From Duganella flavida (lineage in GTDB: Bacteria > Pseudomonadota > Gammaproteobacteria > Burkholderiales > Burkholderiaceae_D), in contig NZ_WWCN01000017.1 in assembly GCF_009857445.1 (NCBI RefSeq), positions 62,001 through 126,000 of the forward strand: a stretch of DNA of 64,000 nucleotides, in the 5' to 3' direction. Below, in pieces: positions 57,033 through 64,000 of the stretch. The position numbers were made by a program, and so were the translations under genes. Position 1 is the first letter of the stretch. Each line of letters starts with the position of its first letter. The notes under the pieces are model-generated. The model was not told where the DNA came from. It searched no databases and was given only the letters and a program-made list of their open reading frames with translations.

Positions 57033-60000
57033 ATGATGGAAATCTTCTCACCGCCGGACGACCCGTCCCTGCTCCACTACGGCATCTACTCGCCGTCGCT
57101 GGTTATTCTCTCTGTACTCGTTGCCATATTTTCATCGTGGATGGGATTACAAGTGGCCGGGCAAGCGCGCCTTGGCGGCACACGCAGCCTGCGCGCCATG
57201 ATGCTGGCCACCGGCAGCCTGGCGCTGGGCTGCGGCGTATGGTCGATGCACTTCATCGGCATGCTGGCCTTTAACCTCTGCATCGATGTCGATTATGACC
57301 ACGGCCTGACACTGCTATCGGTGGTGCCCAGCCTTGCCGCTTCCTACGTTGCGCTGACCATCATCAGCCGCCGCCGCGTGAGCAAGGCCTCGCTGGTGAC
57401 CGGCGGCGTATTGGTCGGCGCAGGCATCGGCGCCATGCACTACACCGGCATGGCGGCGATGCAGATGGCGCTGGACCTGCGCTACAACCCTTATATGTTC
57501 GGCCTCTCCATCGTGGTCGCAGTGGTGCTGGCGACGCTGGCCCTGTGGATCCGCTTCGGCCTGCGCACCCTGCGCCTGCCGCGCGCGGTGATCGGCGCCA
57601 TCAGCGCCAGCGTGATGGGCTGCGCCATCGCCGGCATGCACTACACCGGCATGGCAGCAGCGCGCTTCGTCGGCACGCTGCCGCTGGACTCCTCGCCGCA
57701 GCAGAATTTCACTTTCCTGGCGCTGGCCATCACCTTGATTACCGTGGCCTTCACCATCTTCGTGATGGCCGCCAACGGCTTGCTGCGCTACCGAGAAATG
57801 TACCGCCAGCAGTCCGAGAGCCAGGCCTGGATGCGCGCCCTGCTGACCACCACCGTCGACGGCGTCGTCACGGTGGACCGCGCGGGCGTGATCCACGAAT
57901 TCAATCTGTCGGCGGAGCGCATCTTCGGCTGGACGCGCGACGAAATCGTCGGTCGCAATATCCGCTTGCTGATGGCCGACACCGACCGCTCTGAACGCGA
58001 CGGTTTGCTTAGCTTCCTGCAAACCGGCGACGCCGCTGTGGTAGGCCGCGGCAGCGAAGTTCTCGGCCTGCGCAAGGACGGCAGCCAGGTGCCGATCCGG
58101 CGCGCGCTGGGCCACGCGCGCATGGCGGAACGCGACCTGTTTGTGCTGTTCATTACCGACATCAGCGAACGCCGCGCCATCATGCAGGCGCTGCGCGACA
58201 GCGAACAGCAATTCCGTTCGCTGATCGGGAACATCCCCGGCATCTCCTTCCGTAGCAGCATGGCCTTCGATGCGCCGCCGCTGTTCATCAGCGAGAACGT
58301 GTGGCGCCTGGCTGGCTATCCGGCCAGTGATTTCGTCGGCGCCAACCGCACTCGCACGCTGGGCTCTTTGATCTGCGACGAAGACCGCGCCCGCGTGGCG
58401 GAGGAAATCTCGCGCAGCGTCGAGGCGCTGGTGGCGTATCAGGTGGAGTACTGCCTGCTGCACGCCGACGGCAGCAAGCGCTTCATGTGGGAGCACGGCG
58501 CCGTCACCCAGGACGAAACCCACCCTGAAATCCGCTGGATCGACGGCGTGATCCTCGACATCAGCGAACGGCGCGAGATGGAGCTGCAGCTGCGCAAAGC
58601 CAAGGAAACGGCGGAACAGGCAGCAGCAGCACGTGCCAGCTTTGTCGCCAACATGAGCCACGAAATCCGCACGCCGATGAACGCCATCCTCGGCTTCACC
58701 GACGTGTTGCTCGATACTGACCTCGATACCGACCAGCGCCGCCACCTCGACACCGTGCGCAAGGAAGGCCGTTCGCTGCTACGCTTGTTGAACGAAATCC
58801 TCGACACCGCCAAGCTGGATAAGGGCGCAGTGGAACTGGAGCTGGACGATTACAGCCTGCTTAACCTGATCGACGAACTGGCCTCCACCTTCGGCAGCAA
58901 CGCCCGCAGCAAGGGACTGGCCATCGACATCGTTTACGGCGCTGCGCTGCCGGCTTGGCTGCACGGCGACGAACTACGCATGCGCCAGATTCTCGGCAAC
59001 CTGCTGGACAACGCCATTAAGTTCACGGCGGCCGGCAAGGTCTCGCTGCACGCCGAAGAACAGCAAGGCCAGTTGCACCTCGCCGTGCAGGACACCGGCA
59101 TTGGCATCGCGCCGGAGCGTATCAACGCCATCTTCGATCCGTTCACCCAGGCCGACGCCTCGATGACGCGCCGCTTCGGCGGCACCGGTCTTGGCACCAC
59201 CATCAGCCGCCAGCTGGTGGCGCTCATGGGCGGCAAGATCTGGGCCGAGAGCACGCCAGGCGTGGGCACCACCTTCCACGTGCTGCTACCGCTGGAGCCG
59301 GCGCGCAATGACCAGTCGCAGGCCAGCGAGCGTAGCGACTATCCGCTGCCGCCGCTGCACATCCTCGCCGCCGACGACGTGCCGCAGAATCTTGAACTGC
59401 TTGCGCTGCTGCTGGCCAAACGCGGCCACACCTTGGACACGGCGCACGACGGCGCGCAAGCGGTGCAAATGTCGTCCGCACGTCGCTATGACGTGGTGCT
59501 GATGGATATGCAGATGCCGCACATGGACGGCCTTGCGGCCACGCGCGCCATCCGCACCCGCGAACAGCAAGGCGATGCAGCCGTGCCGCCGCTGCCGATT
59601 GTAGCGATGACGGCCAGCGTGCTGGCGGCGCACCGCGAGGCTGCCGCCACGGCAGGCATGAACGGTTTTGCGTCCAAGCCGGTGGACTGGCACGCGCTGT
59701 CGCACGAAATTGCGAAAGTGCTCAAGCTGGCGCCTGTGCCTTCCGCACCGCCGCCGTCGGAAGCGCCGCGCCACCGGGTACTGAACCAGAAAGCGGGCCT
59801 GCAGCGCTGGGCCGGAGAAGAGACGGCCTACCACCAGGCGCTGCACCATTTCGTGGCCGACTACAGCACCGCCGCCGCCACGCTGGCCAAGCTGCTGGTC
59901 GACGTCAGCGAAGCGCGCCTGGCCGACGCGCAGGCATGGAGTCACAAGGTGCGCGGCGTCGCCGCCAACATCGGACTGGAGCAACTGGCCGCCACATTAG

Positions 60001-60410
60001 CGCAGATCGAAAAGCTATGCGGCTCGCCGCAGCGCGACGGCGTCACACTGCAAACGGAACTGGCGCAGGCGCAGCGCACTTTGGGGGCGCAGCTGGATGC
60101 GGCGCTGAGCGCCATCCACGCACTGGCCCCACCACGCGGTTCCACTGCAAGGCTGGAAGCACCGCCGCCAGCAGCGGCCTTCGATCCATCCATAGCGCGC
60201 CAAAAATCCTCAGCCCTGCTACCATTCTTGCAGCGCGGCGCTTTGAACGACGCTGCCCTCACCGCATTGACAGCCGCCCTCACCGGCGCACCGCCGGCAC
60301 TGGCGCAGCAACTGAGCGCCGTGCAGGATGCCTTGAACGATTTTGATTTTCCACAGGCGCAGGCCGCACTGGAAGCCTTGCTGGCCAGCCTGACCACGGA
60401 GTACCCATGA
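57033..60410 (+). CDS. MHYT-domain hybrid sensor histidine kinase
   Basis: A 1125-residue inner-membrane sensor. The N-terminus has three MHYT motifs (MHFIGMLAF, MHYTGMAAMQM and MHYTGMAAARF) in a seven-helix bundle thought to bind copper and sense O2, CO or NO. Two PAS domains, HisKA with [14 protein letters not shown], an ATPase domain (DTGIGIAPERIN, GGTGLGTTISRQL), a receiver with LMDMQMPHMDG and a C-terminal Hpt with WSHKVRGVAAN follow. The gene overlaps the downstream HD-GYP regulator by four bases, so the two form a signalling pair. The last 80 residues after Hpt are Ala-rich. Confidence 0.9.
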   Translation: MMEIFSPPDDPSLLHYGIYSPSLVILSVLVAIFSSWMGLQVAGQARLGGTRSLRAMMLATGSLALGCGVWSMHFIGMLAFNLCIDVDYDHGLTLLSVVPSLAASYVALTIISRRRVSKASLVTGGVLVGAGIGAMHYTGMAAMQMALDLRYNPYMFGLSIVVAVVLATLALWIRFGLRTLRLPRAVIGAISASVMGCAIAGMHYTGMAAARFVGTLPLDSSPQQNFTFLALAITLITVAFTIFVMAANGLLRYREMYRQQSESQAWMRALLTTTVDGVVTVDRAGVIHEFNLSAERIFGWTRDEIVGRNIRLLMADTDRSERDGLLSFLQTGDAAVVGRGSEVLGLRKDGSQVPIRRALGHARMAERDLFVLFITDISERRAIMQALRDSEQQFRSLIGNIPGISFRSSMAFDAPPLFISENVWRLAGYPASDFVGANRTRTLGSLICDEDRARVAEEISRSVEALVAYQVEYCLLHADGSKRFMWEHGAVTQDETHPEIRWIDGVILDISERREMELQLRKAKETAEQAAAARASFVANMSHEIRTPMNAILGFTDVLLDTDLDTDQRRHLDTVRKEGRSLLRLLNEILDTAKLDKGAVELELDDYSLLNLIDELASTFGSNARSKGLAIDIVYGAALPAWLHGDELRMRQILGNLLDNAIKFTAAGKVSLHAEEQQGQLHLAVQDTGIGIAPERINAIFDPFTQADASMTRRFGGTGLGTTISRQLVALMGGKIWAESTPGVGTTFHVLLPLEPARNDQSQASERSDYPLPPLHILAADDVPQNLELLALLLAKRGHTLDTAHDGAQAVQMSSARRYDVVLMDMQMPHMDGLAATRAIRTREQQGDAAVPPLPIVAMTASVLAAHREAAATAGMNGFASKPVDWHALSHEIAKVLKLAPVPSAPPPSEAPRHRVLNQKAGLQRWAGEETAYHQALHHFVADYSTAAATLAKLLVDVSEARLADAQAWSHKVRGVAANIGLEQLAATLAQIEKLCGSPQRDGVTLQTELAQAQRTLGAQLDAALSAIHALAPPRGSTARLEAPPPAAAFDPSIARQKSSALLPFLQRGALNDAALTALTAALTGAPPALAQQLSAVQDALNDFDFPQAQAALEALLASLTTEYP

Positions 60411-61405
60411 GAACCACGCATCAAGCCAACCAGCCGCAGATCCTGGTCGTCGACGACGAAGCCAGCAACCTGCAGCTGCTGCGCCACATCCTGCAAGATC
60501 AATACCGCCTGCTGTTCGCCAAGGACGGCCCGCGCGCGCTGGAACTGGCGCGCTCCGAACAACCGCAGCTCATTCTGCTGGACGTGATGATGCCGGGGAT
60601 GACCGGCTACGAAACCTGCAAGCTGCTGAAGGCCGATCCCGTCACCGCCGCCATCCCGGTCATCTTTGTCACCGCCCTGAGCGACACCGACGATGAAGTA
60701 GTGGGCTTTGACGCCGGCGCGGTGGACTACATCACCAAGCCAGTCAGCCCGCCGATCGTGCGTGCGCGCGTGCGCAACCACCTGTCGCTGGTGGGTGTGG
60801 ATGAATTGAAGAAGACGCGTCTGGAAATCGTCCAGCGGCTCGGCCTCGCTGCCGAATACAAGGACAACGAAACCGGCCTGCACGTGATCCGCATGAGCCA
60901 CTACGCACGCGTGCTGGGCCTCGCCGTCGGCATGACCGAGGCGGAAGCCGAAGACCTGCTACACGCCGCACCGATGCACGACGTCGGCAAGATCGGCATC
61001 CCGGACAGCATCCTGCGCAAGCCGGCCGCGCTGGATCCTGATGAATGGAAGATCATGCAGTCGCACGCCACCATCGGCGGCGACATCATCGGCAAGCACC
61101 AGAGCGGCATGCTGGCGATGGCTTACGACGTCGCCGTCACCCACCATGAGAAATGGAATGGCAGCGGCTATCCGAATGGATTACAAGGTGAAGAGATTCC
61201 GCTGGTCGGCCGCATCGTGGCAATTGCCGACGTATTCGACGCGCTGACTTCGGCGCGGCCGTACAAGGAAGCGTGGCCGGTAGAGAAAGCCGTTGAACAC
61301 ATGGAGTCCCAGCGCGACCTGCATTTCGAGGGCCGGCTGGTGGATCTGTTCTTCCAGCAGATGCCGGCGCTGCTTGAGATCAAGGAGCGCTGGGCCGAGC
61401 GTTAA
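60407..61405 (+). CDS. HD-GYP response regulator (cyclic-di-GMP phosphodiesterase)
   Basis: A 332-residue regulator. The receiver domain has ILVVDDEASN and the phospho-accepting Asp in LILLDVMMPGMTG. The output is an HD-GYP phosphodiesterase with HDVGKIGIPD and HHEKWNGSGYPNGLQG, plus the downstream metal residues ADVFDALTS, all intact. It should hydrolyse cyclic-di-GMP when phosphorylated, probably by the MHYT kinase encoded just upstream. The stop codon abuts that of the convergent synthase gene, leaving no intergenic base. Confidence 0.93.
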   Translation: MRTTHQANQPQILVVDDEASNLQLLRHILQDQYRLLFAKDGPRALELARSEQPQLILLDVMMPGMTGYETCKLLKADPVTAAIPVIFVTALSDTDDEVVGFDAGAVDYITKPVSPPIVRARVRNHLSLVGVDELKKTRLEIVQRLGLAAEYKDNETGLHVIRMSHYARVLGLAVGMTEAEAEDLLHAAPMHDVGKIGIPDSILRKPAALDPDEWKIMQSHATIGGDIIGKHQSGMLAMAYDVAVTHHEKWNGSGYPNGLQGEEIPLVGRIVAIADVFDALTSARPYKEAWPVEKAVEHMESQRDLHFEGRLVDLFFQQMPALLEIKERWAER

Positions 61406-62626
61406 TCAGGCTGCGATGCGTTCGCTGCGTCCCGCCAGGCGCGCCATCACGCTTACCGCGTGGTCGATCTGCGCCTTGGTGTGGCCGGCGTTCATCATGA
61501 AGCGCAGGCGCGCCTGTCCCACCGGCGCTGCCGGGAACTGGATCGAATCCACGTGCACGCCCTCGGCACGCAGCTCCATCGCGTAACGCTGGCAAGTCTC
61601 GGCATCGCCGATCAGCACCGGCAAAATCGGCGTGGCGGTCGAGATGATGGTGTAGCCCAGAGGCTCCATGCGCTCGATGAAATAGCGCTGGTTTTCCCAC
61701 AGGCGCTGACGGCGCTGCGGTTCTTCTTCCAAAATATCCAGTGCCGCCAGCAGCGCCGCTGCCTGGTCCGGCGGCGGCGGGCAGGTGAAGCCGTAGGCGG
61801 AACTGGTCAGGCGGATCACGTCCGCTACTGGCTTGTCCACGGCCACAAAGCCACCGATCGAACCGAGCGCCTTGCTCAAGGTCCCCATCTGCATGATATT
61901 GCTGCTGTAGCAGTTGAAGTGCTCCGAGGTGCCGCCGCCGTTGGCGCCGAGGATGCCGGTGGCATGGGCGTCATCGATGTACAGCAGCGCGCCATAACGT
62001 TCGGCCAGCGCCACCAGCTCCGGCAGCGGTGCGATGGTACCTTCCATGCTGAATACACCGTCGCTGACGATGATCGGCGTGGTGCCGTCAGCGGCGCCGG
62101 CTTGCAGCAGCGACTCAAGGTGATTCATATCGCAGTGGCGGTAGTTGTAGCGCAGCGCGCCCGACATCTGGATACCTTCGCGGATCGAAATGTGATTGTA
62201 TTCGTCCGAGTAGTAAGCATATTTGTGGCGCTTCTTGGCGCGGAAGCCGTGCAGGCGCGCCAACGTGGCTGCCTTCACAATCGACGACAGCACGCCGATG
62301 TTGGTCATATAGCCAGTCACGAACAGTACTGCATCGGTCTTGTGTTTCAGCGCGCCGAGGCGGCGTTCCAGCTCGCGGTAGACTTCCAGGTCGCCACCCA
62401 GCAAACGCGATTCGCAATTGCCTACGCCATAGCGGTCCAGACCCTGCTTGGCCGCCGCCACCAAACGCGGATGGTTGGCCAGCGCCAGGTAGTTATTGGT
62501 GCTGAACGACACCACCGTTTCGCCTTCGGTGACAAAAGTCGGATCGGGCAAGGTGCTGTGCACCGAGGAGTCGTGATAGATGGGATGGTGCTGCAGCCAG
62601 CTGGCGATGTCGCTTAAGTCGTGCAT
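61406..62626 (-). CDS. PLP-dependent alpha-oxoamine synthase-like enzyme
   Basis: A 406-residue fold-type I PLP enzyme of the 8-amino-7-oxononanoate synthase / 2-amino-3-ketobutyrate ligase / serine palmitoyltransferase group. FSTNNYLALANHPRLVAAA, GVGNCESRLLGG, DDAHATGILGANGGGTSEHF and the PLP-lysine motif GTLSKALGSIGGF are visible. The middle part KKRHKYAYYSDEYNHISIREG differs from biotin-pathway BioF, and no bio genes are adjacent. It condenses an acyl thioester with an amino acid. Relatives in this group also make signal molecules (CqsA/LqsA type); that is only a possibility. ATG 62626 is preferred. Confidence 0.78.
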   Translation of the reverse strand: MHDLSDIASWLQHHPIYHDSSVHSTLPDPTFVTEGETVVSFSTNNYLALANHPRLVAAAKQGLDRYGVGNCESRLLGGDLEVYRELERRLGALKHKTDAVLFVTGYMTNIGVLSSIVKAATLARLHGFRAKKRHKYAYYSDEYNHISIREGIQMSGALRYNYRHCDMNHLESLLQAGAADGTTPIIVSDGVFSMEGTIAPLPELVALAERYGALLYIDDAHATGILGANGGGTSEHFNCYSSNIMQMGTLSKALGSIGGFVAVDKPVADVIRLTSSAYGFTCPPPPDQAAALLAALDILEEEPQRRQRLWENQRYFIERMEPLGYTIISTATPILPVLIGDAETCQRYAMELRAEGVHVDSIQFPAAPVGQARLRFMMNAGHTKAQIDHAVSVMARLAGRSERIAA

Positions 62627-62674
62627 GATGTCGGAACCTGAGAACAATCGACCATCATATAAGCAGACAACTTA

Positions 62675-62688
62675 CCGCAAGCTTGCGG
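62675..62688. promoter_or_regulatory. 14-bp palindrome ahead of the oxoamine synthase gene
   Basis: CCGCAAGCTTGCGG is a perfect palindrome 49 bp upstream of the synthase start and 30 bp beyond the sensor-kinase stop. It lacks a T-run, so an operator is more likely than a terminator. Confidence 0.4.
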
Positions 62689-62717
62689 CCACATTACGAA
62701 TTGGTTAACCGGCTTAT

Positions 62718-64000
62718 TTAACCAGCAAGCGGCAGCACGATGCGCGCCACCAGTCCCGGCTCAGCGTCCTCCAGTACCAGCCTGCCGCCGTGCGAGGTGG
62801 CGGTGGCGCTGACGATGGACAGGCCCAGGCCATTGCCTGGCATATGACGGCTCTTGTCGAGCCGATAAAAACGCTGCGTGACCTTGTCGTGCTCTCCCGC
62901 CGGAATGCCGGGACCATTGTCGTGCACCGCAATCGAAGCCTCGCCGTGATGCAGGCCGGCGCGCACATGGATGATGGCGCCGGGACCGGCGTATTTGATG
63001 GCGTTATCCAGCAGGCTGGCAACAGCGCTGGCCAGCAGGTTGCGGTCGCCGTCCACATACAGCGAATCGGGCGCGTCGACCGTCAGCTGGATGTTGCTGT
63101 CTTCTGCAATGGCTTCGTACATCTCGCCGATGTCGGCCACCACCCGGCCGAGGTCCAGCCGTTCGAACAGGCTGCCGCGCATGCCGGATTCCGCTTCCGC
63201 GATCTGCAGCAGGCGCTCGAATAAACGGATCAAATCATCGATATCGTCGATGGCGTCGTGGGCGGCGGTGGACAGCGTGGGTACCGACATCTCGTGCCGT
63301 AGCGCGTCGTCCAGCCGTCCGCGAATGCGGCTCAGCGGCGTGCGCAAGTCATGGGCGATGGCGTTGGAGACGTGGCGTATGCCCTCCATCAGCAGCTCGA
63401 TGCGGTCCAGCATGCGGTTGATGTCGCTGTTGAGCAGCGCGAATTCGTCGTTGCCGGTGACGGGGATGCGCCGGCTTAAATCGCCCTCCTCGATCTGCGC
63501 CGCCGTGCGGCGGATCTCGCCGAGGCGCGCCGCGATACTGCGGCGGAACAGCAGCGCACCGGCGATGGTCAGCATCAGCGACACGCAGGCGCCGGCCGCC
63601 AGCGCGCGCCAGATCACCTCGCGCACCGCCTCTTCCTCGCTCAGGTCGCGGCCGACGATCAGCGTACCGCCGTCGCTCAAGGTGCGCAGGTACAGGCGCG
63701 CTGGCGCACTGCGGCCATTGCGCAGCACCGTGGCGGTCACGAATTCCTGCGCGTCTTCCAGCACCGGCCATGAGCCAAGGTTGCCGCCCGCCGGCGTGCC
63801 GTCGGCATCGACGATCTGGAAAATTTCGCGGTCGCTGTCAACGCCGTCGCCCAGCTGGCGGCGCACCTCGGCCTGCAACTTGGTGCGCCGGTACTTGCCG
63901 ACATTGTCCAGCAGGCGCTCGGTCTGCGCCATGATCTTGCCGTCGATGTTCTGGTCGATCACGCCGATGGTGCCGCTGTAGAACACCAGCGACACCGCCG
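62718..64000 (-). CDS. Sensor histidine kinase, N-terminus beyond window
   Basis: About 427 residues of a membrane-bound kinase; the reading frame stays open at the right edge. A periplasmic sensing region (DKIMAQTERLL-like start, then about 110 residues) precedes a helix (AAGACVSLMLTIAGALLF), a HAMP domain, HisKA with the His in AIAHDLRTPLSRIRG, and an ATPase domain ending GPGIPAGEHDKVTQRFYR and GNGLGLSIVSATATSHGG. It resembles kinases of QseC/CusS type. Its response regulator gene, expected upstream, lies outside the window. Confidence 0.9.
   Translation of the reverse strand, partial: AVSLVFYSGTIGVIDQNIDGKIMAQTERLLDNVGKYRRTKLQAEVRRQLGDGVDSDREIFQIVDADGTPAGGNLGSWPVLEDAQEFVTATVLRNGRSAPARLYLRTLSDGGTLIVGRDLSEEEAVREVIWRALAAGACVSLMLTIAGALLFRRSIAARLGEIRRTAAQIEEGDLSRRIPVTGNDEFALLNSDINRMLDRIELLMEGIRHVSNAIAHDLRTPLSRIRGRLDDALRHEMSVPTLSTAAHDAIDDIDDLIRLFERLLQIAEAESGMRGSLFERLDLGRVVADIGEMYEAIAEDSNIQLTVDAPDSLYVDGDRNLLASAVASLLDNAIKYAGPGAIIHVRAGLHHGEASIAVHDNGPGIPAGEHDKVTQRFYRLDKSRHMPGNGLGLSIVSATATSHGGRLVLEDAEPGLVARIVLPLAG

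Noticed and set aside
57315-58745. Long open frame on the minus strand (476 codons) inside the MHYT kinase
   Set aside because: Antisense shadow; the kinase frame holds MHYT, PAS and kinase motifs.

Overview
The window is about 64 kb of high-GC, gene-dense DNA. Its gene content fits a betaproteobacterium of the Oxalobacteraceae (Duganella / Massilia / Janthinobacterium group). Pointers are a JDVT-CTERM sorting signal with its dedicated protease, the trxA-rho-rpmE order, many large hybrid sensor kinases, and no plasmid or phage backbone apart from one small relic. The genus is an inference; no rRNA is present.

Layout. (1) 1-4650: histidine-utilisation operon hutU-hutH-hutG-hutF on the minus strand, with hutF cut by the window edge. 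A sigma70 promoter carries a perfect 14-bp HutC-type palindrome exactly in its 17-bp spacer. (2) 4812-14288: an NCS1 permease facing a minus-strand cluster of exported amidohydrolase, DUF917 protein, hydantoinase/oxoprolinase-like protein, TonB receptor and PucR regulator. This looks like an uptake and catabolism unit for a cyclic amide or ureide. (3) 14398-20359: msbA; a short-chain dehydrogenase with two 17-bp operator-like repeats; a TetR regulator; a 2OG-Fe(II) oxygenase and Ada behind a candidate Ada box; then hutC, 15 kb from its operon. (4) 20576-25247: a periplasmic-binding-protein/histidine kinase fusion of about 1425 residues plus a receiver protein. (5) 25443-35789: trxA, rho, rpmE2, a GT39 glycosyltransferase, a solute-binding protein, two tandem secreted paralogues, a divergent FtsH-like protease, a heptad coiled-coil protein and an APC permease. 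(6) 35947-37357: tRNA-Leu(CAA) carrying a 1.3-kb integrated relic bounded by a 20/21-nt repeat of the tRNA 3' end; the likely original tRNA terminator lies beyond the relic. (7) 37447-42522: small envelope genes, a hydrolase, then an ECF sigma / anti-sigma / S8 protease / TorF porin operon on the minus strand. (8) 42667-49696: a divergent plus-strand operon mrtJ - (cytochrome c + 5 repeats + JDVT-CTERM + TlpA) - DUF4266 lipoprotein - DUF3570 barrel - apbE - dsbD. (9) 49698-64000: S10 peptidase, MacAB-type efflux genes, two hydrolases, an MHYT hybrid kinase with an HD-GYP regulator, an alpha-oxoamine synthase-like enzyme, and a truncated sensor kinase.

Most interesting unit: 39307-49696. The 54-bp region between the ECF sigma gene and the first ORF on the plus strand holds two divergent promoter-like elements that share TTGAACC, an exact 17-nt spacer and TATT(G/C)ACCGC. 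The same sigma factor therefore probably drives both its own operon and the redox operon. The redox operon puts a haem motif, five Cys-paired repeats, a JDVT-CTERM signal and a CGPC thioredoxin domain into one reading frame. Beside it are the signal's protease, a DsbD reductase, a flavin transferase and an outer-membrane barrel with a flavinylation-like DDVSGAS motif. I infer an envelope electron-transfer or disulfide-repair system under ECF control; no function has been shown.
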